Both the position numbers and the translations under genes were made by a program. Of a stretch of DNA of 64,000 nt, positions 60,331 through 64,000 are shown one piece after another. The DNA is from Paludibaculum fermentans_A (GTDB lineage Bacteria > Acidobacteriota > Terriglobia > Bryobacterales > Bryobacteraceae). The stretch spans positions 62,001 to 126,000 of the forward strand of contig NZ_JBPJAQ010000005.1 of the NCBI RefSeq assembly GCF_051172195.1, written 5' to 3'. Numbering within the stretch: the first letter of the stretch is position 1; each line of letters begins with the position of its first letter. The notes beneath the pieces are model-generated. The model was given only the letters and a program-made list of their open reading frames with translations. It did no database searches and was not told the origin of the DNA.

Positions 60331-62418
60331 CTATCGCGCCATCACCACCAGCGGAGCCCGCGAGTAAGAGAACTTCTGCCCCGCCTGGTCCACCAGGTTG
60401 AGCTGCGCCGTATACTCCCCGGGCGCCAGGCTCGCCAGTGATACCTCCAACAAAACGCCCGCCGTATTCATCCGGTTCGCCCGCAGCACCGACACCTGCA
60501 CCGGCTGCGATTGCATCACCAGCTTCTTCTCCTGGTAAATTGTCACCGCCGCCGTCACCGCCGGCTTGTTGGCCGGCTCCGGAGCCGCCGGGTCGTACAT
60601 CTCCGCGTACACATACATGCTCTGACCCTTGCGGAAGACATGCGTCACGCTCGGCAGCAGCTTCTGGTTATTCTCCACCAGCGGATGCGTGTCCTGCTTC
60701 TTCAGCTTCTTATCCGCCAGGCCCACCGCCTCGGTCACCGGAATCCGCTGGCCGCTCCACACCACGGTCGACATCTTCATCCCGCTCTTCACCGCCGAGA
60801 GATCCGGAATCTGGAACTTCGTCTCGAACGTGCCCATCTTGCCCGTCTGGTTCTCGCGCACCAGCATCTTGATGGTGTAGTCCCCCGGCAGCAGCGTGAA
60901 CCCCGTGTCGTACATCAGGCTTCGATTCGCCAGTTGCCCCGTGTTCTGATCCCTCAACTGGATCTTGATCGCGTCGCGCACATTGCCCATGATCGAGCCC
61001 TTGGCGTTCGTGATCTGCCCGATGAAGTCAAACGTCGTCGTCTCCGCGCTGCCCTGCTTCTTCAACGGGATTGCCGATCCGGGAATCTTCACCGCCACCG
61101 GTACAAAGTAGCGCTCCTTCCCAATCCGGAACCAGTTCACCTCCAGCGCCAGCCGCAGCTCCGTCACCGGATCGCCCAGCAGCAGGGCATCGGAAAGCTG
61201 CTTCTCTTTGTCGTAGGTGCCGAAGTTCTTGAACTCCTTCTCGGCGAAGTAGCCCTTGCGGTAGTCCAGCTTGGCCTGCTGCCGCATGGCGGAAGTGGGC
61301 GCAATCTTGACGTCGACTTTCCGGAACTGGCCGTCCTTCCGATCGTCACTCGAGTAGTAGCCCAGGATGTAGTAGCTCTGCAGGTCTTCCTGCGCCTGCT
61401 GGATGCCCATCACCAGCTCGTTGTTATCCAGCAGCGCCTTGCCGCCCGTGTCCGAGGCCAGCATCGTCAGCGTGTCCTGCGAATCGTACATCGACTGCCG
61501 TTGGTTGCTTTGCGTCTGTCCTGTATACAGCCCCGTGCCGCGCGCGCCTCCGCCACTCGAAGCCGAGCCGCCGGGAGGGTCCGCCGTCAACCCGCGCACG
61601 TCGATCGGGTAGAAGCTCACATTCGAACGCACCGCCGAGTTCACCGTCGCCCGCAGTTGCGCCTGGTTGTCATCGCCCGTCCGGCTGATGCCGCTCGAAA
61701 AGTAAATCACCGCCTTCTTCTCCGGCAGCGCCGAAAGCGTCCGCGCCAAGTCGTCCAGCGCGGCTAGTTTGCGGTCCGTGTTGAAGATGTTGAACTCGGT
61801 GTCGTCCGCCGTATAAGACGCCGTATCGTCGCTGTTGTCGACGTCCGTGGCGCCCACGGCGGCCAACTCGCTCATCGAGCCCGTCTGGAACCGCTTGATC
61901 ACCCGCATCAGGTCGTCTTTATCGTCGGTGAACTCCTGCTCCACTTTTAACTTGGAGCCAAAGCTCACGATTTCGACAAGATCCGCCGGCGTCATCTGCT
62001 CCCGCAGGAACTTCTCCGCCGCCGCTTTGGCCCGCACCTGGTCCGCCTCGGGCAGCGAACTCCAGTCAAAGAACAGGATCAGCAGACGGCGGTCGCGAAA
62101 GCGCTGGCTGCCCGTCGGCGCCGCTGCCGGCGCGGCCGCTTTCACGGGCCCCTCCGGCCTGGCCTCCACCACGGTTTGCACCTCGCGCGGCGGCCCGCTC
62201 AACTCCTGGAAATCGAAGACGCTCACCGTCTGCGGCTTGCCGTTCTCCGTGACGACAAAGTCCTCCCGCTTCATGTTCTTCAGCGGCTTGCCGTCCTTGT
62301 CCCGTACAAAGACCGTCACAATGACGAGGTTCGACGAGGTCCGGAAGACCGGCGTCTCGTCCTGTTTCTGCGCCAGCAGCGCGGTACAGGTGAGCAGGCT
62401 GAGTAGTGTGCGCTTCAT
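60331..62418 (-). CDS. Secreted VWFA-related protein (TIGR03436-type)
   Basis: 695 residues with a signal peptide (LLSLLTCTALLAQK). The N-terminal Ig-like strand block (FRTSSNLVIVTVFVRDKDG, MKREDFVVTENGKPQ) leads into a von Willebrand A-like domain (RRLLILFFDWSSLPEADQVRA, KAVIYFSSGISRTGDDNQAQL) in which the MIDAS is only partly kept (DWSS). The last ~270 residues are beta-rich. This family is greatly expanded in Acidobacteria and absent from most other phyla, and its role is unknown. It starts 2 bp after the TonB-type receptor gene, so the two are co-transcribed and may act at the outer membrane together. Confidence 0.88.
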   Translation of the reverse strand: MKRTLLSLLTCTALLAQKQDETPVFRTSSNLVIVTVFVRDKDGKPLKNMKREDFVVTENGKPQTVSVFDFQELSGPPREVQTVVEARPEGPVKAAAPAAAPTGSQRFRDRRLLILFFDWSSLPEADQVRAKAAAEKFLREQMTPADLVEIVSFGSKLKVEQEFTDDKDDLMRVIKRFQTGSMSELAAVGATDVDNSDDTASYTADDTEFNIFNTDRKLAALDDLARTLSALPEKKAVIYFSSGISRTGDDNQAQLRATVNSAVRSNVSFYPIDVRGLTADPPGGSASSGGGARGTGLYTGQTQSNQRQSMYDSQDTLTMLASDTGGKALLDNNELVMGIQQAQEDLQSYYILGYYSSDDRKDGQFRKVDVKIAPTSAMRQQAKLDYRKGYFAEKEFKNFGTYDKEKQLSDALLLGDPVTELRLALEVNWFRIGKERYFVPVAVKIPGSAIPLKKQGSAETTTFDFIGQITNAKGSIMGNVRDAIKIQLRDQNTGQLANRSLMYDTGFTLLPGDYTIKMLVRENQTGKMGTFETKFQIPDLSAVKSGMKMSTVVWSGQRIPVTEAVGLADKKLKKQDTHPLVENNQKLLPSVTHVFRKGQSMYVYAEMYDPAAPEPANKPAVTAAVTIYQEKKLVMQSQPVQVSVLRANRMNTAGVLLEVSLASLAPGEYTAQLNLVDQAGQKFSYSRAPLVVMAR

Positions 62419-62420
62419 GG

Positions 62421-64000
62421 CTAGAACCGGAGCCTCACTGTGAACTGAATACTGCGCATCGCGCCGGACGCCGTGGCCAGGCCGTAGTTCGCGGCATTCA
62501 CCGTCGTTCCATAACTGGTGATATTGACGTGGTTGAACAGATTCGTCGTCTCAATCCGGCCTTCCAGCCGGTGGCGTGAGTTCTCACCCACCTGCCACGA
62601 CCGTCCAAACGAGGCGTTCAGGCTGAACGAACCCGGCCCCGGAATCGTGTTCCTGGCCGCATTGCCATACCGGTCACCTGGAGGCGTCGTGAAGGCCGCT
62701 GTATTGAAATACCCCGTGCCCGAATCAATCGCCGCACCCGTCGCGTCGGCCCGCGCACTGCCCGTCGCCCCGCTGCCAGCCGCATCCGCCACCGAACCAG
62801 AAACCCTCGCGGTCAACGGACTGCCTGAACTCACGGCCACATTGGAGCTCAGCGTCCAGTCCTTCAGGATGTTCGACAGCACGTTGCGCTGCTTCATCCA
62901 CATGGCATTCGGTCCAAACGGAGAAGATGCCTGCAGGTTGAACGAGAGCTGGTGCCGCTTGTCGAAGGAGGACAAGCCGCGCTCCGCCCCCAGGTTGTTC
63001 TCGTCCTGCACCGTCGTGCTGCCCGACCCGCCGATCGTCGACGCATTATCAATCGACTTCGAGAACGTGTACATCGCCGTCCAGCCGATGCTGTGGCGCA
63101 TCCTCCGCACCACCCGCAGCTGCCCCGAGTGGAAGATCGAACTCCCCTCCGGGCTGTCGTAGGTGAAGCCCACGGCATATGGAATCGGACGCCGGTCTTC
63201 CGAGGTCAACGGCGACCCGGGCGCCGCCCGGTTCGGCAGGCGCGAAATCACCAGCCCATTGCCCTTGGTCCCCACATAGCCCAACTCCACGACGAAGCCG
63301 TGAACATCGTGCTGCACTGAGCCGCTCCAGGTCTGCGCATACGGCAGGTTGAAGTTCGGGTTCACCGCGTACGAGTTCTTGATCGTCGTATCGGCCGGGC
63401 CGACAAACGGGTTCGTGATCAGCAGGGGATTGTCCGTGCTGGTGTTGAACGTCGAACTCACCGCATAAGGCGGCTGGGCCACCAGCCGGGACGAGATGCG
63501 GCTGATCACTGAGCTGTCGTAGAACAGACTGTATCCGGCGCGGATGATGGTCCGCTTCTTCTTGAATGGCCGGTAGGAGAGGCCGACGCGCGGAGCGAAG
63601 TTGTTGCGGTCTGGCCGCACCATGCCCGTCGGAATCGTCCCGTTGCCGAACGTGCTGCTGCTGCCCGGCGTCACCACCGCCGCCGCCGTATACCCGGCCG
63701 CGAGGTCGAGGTTCGAAAGGCGATTGTACTTCTCCGTGTTGGGCTCCCAATCTTCCCAGCGCAGCCCCAGGTTCAGCGTGAAGTTCGGCTTCGCCCGCCA
63801 CTCATCCTGCACATACACGCCGTATTGGGACGACCGCAGGTAGGTGTCCGGAGTGCCATAGCGGATCGTGCTCTGCTGCGCATACCCCAGCAGGAAATCG
63901 GCAAAGTCGTTGCCCGTGTTCGAAACCGGCAGGCCGGCCGAAGTCAGGGCGCTGGTCGCCAGGCCGCCGAAGAACAACGTGCCCCGGGCATTCGAATCGG
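62421..64000 (-). CDS. Oar-like TonB-dependent outer-membrane protein, 5' end off window
   Basis: At least 526 residues; the frame is open to the window edge, so only the C-terminal part is seen. Alternating beta-strands with aromatic ends (YGVYVQDEWRAKPNFTLNLG, RVGLSYRPFKKKRTIIRAGY, MYTFSKSIDNASTIGGS) and a final FTVRLRF form the C-terminal beta-barrel. The missing N-terminus should hold a CarboxypepD_reg/Cna-B domain and the plug. The terminal Phe is the usual Bam recognition residue. It is transcribed into the VWFA gene. Confidence 0.9.
   Translation of the reverse strand, partial: DSNARGTLFFGGLATSALTSAGLPVSNTGNDFADFLLGYAQQSTIRYGTPDTYLRSSQYGVYVQDEWRAKPNFTLNLGLRWEDWEPNTEKYNRLSNLDLAAGYTAAAVVTPGSSSTFGNGTIPTGMVRPDRNNFAPRVGLSYRPFKKKRTIIRAGYSLFYDSSVISRISSRLVAQPPYAVSSTFNTSTDNPLLITNPFVGPADTTIKNSYAVNPNFNLPYAQTWSGSVQHDVHGFVVELGYVGTKGNGLVISRLPNRAAPGSPLTSEDRRPIPYAVGFTYDSPEGSSIFHSGQLRVVRRMRHSIGWTAMYTFSKSIDNASTIGGSGSTTVQDENNLGAERGLSSFDKRHQLSFNLQASSPFGPNAMWMKQRNVLSNILKDWTLSSNVAVSSGSPLTARVSGSVADAAGSGATGSARADATGAAIDSGTGYFNTAAFTTPPGDRYGNAARNTIPGPGSFSLNASFGRSWQVGENSRHRLEGRIETTNLFNHVNITSYGTTVNAANYGLATASGAMRSIQFTVRLRF

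Overview
The window is a dense, GC-rich bacterial chromosome segment. Its gene content points to an acidobacterium of the Solibacteres/Bryobacterales type: a TIGR02999-type sigma factor next to a TPR-tailed Ser/Thr kinase, a VWFA-related (TIGR03436-type) secreted protein, an Oar-like TonB-dependent outer-membrane protein, a DUF1080 hydrolase, and a GH2 / polysaccharide deacetylase pair. This assignment rests on gene families, not on an rRNA. No tRNA, rRNA, CRISPR array, insertion sequence or prophage was seen. No gap between genes exceeds about 240 bp.

Layout. 1-7300: the end of a type VI secretion (T6SS) locus, with tssM (cut by the window edge), tssL and two different tssK genes. Between the tssK genes, on the opposite strand, lies an unusual proline-rich tail-anchored protein with a half-kinase-like N-terminus and six copies of a GEFTRMF-like motif. 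7.5-10.5 kb: ECF sigma factor and TPR Ser/Thr kinase. 10.5-14.4 kb: secreted SGNH/DUF1080 hydrolase, galT and an EamA transporter. 14.4-17.6 kb: sensor histidine kinase, a stand-alone winged-helix protein and an NtrC-type regulator. 17.7-23.2 kb: ribosomal protein S1-like protein, then an ECF sigma / anti-sigma / DUF4097 / PDZ envelope-stress-like set.

23.3-40.6 kb is a large flagellar block. The minus-strand operon reads fliK-flgD-flgE-fliN-fliO-fliP-fliQ-fliR-flhB-flhA-flhF-fliA-fliN/fliY-swrB-like. The plus-strand operon reads flgF-flgG-flgA-flgH-flgI-flgJ. A convergent flaG follows. The two operons diverge from a shared ~190 bp region holding a plausible sigma-54 site. Together they encode the export gate, hook, distal rod, L/P rings, hook-length control, the flagellar sigma factor and the FlhF placement GTPase. 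No flhG, fliM, fliF, fliG or flagellin gene is present.

40.7-64 kb is mixed metabolism and envelope: isolated nuoB, malQ, a VanX-type dipeptidase, a tricorn-like protease, a HlyD-type adaptor, glutaminyl cyclase, a divergent membrane pyrophosphatase (with clear promoter and terminator), two tandem 474-residue membrane proteins, PPK2, GH2 hydrolase, polysaccharide deacetylase, a PIG-V-like membrane protein, the VWFA protein and the partial TonB-type receptor. Many genes are translationally coupled by ATGA overlaps, and TTG/GTG starts are common.
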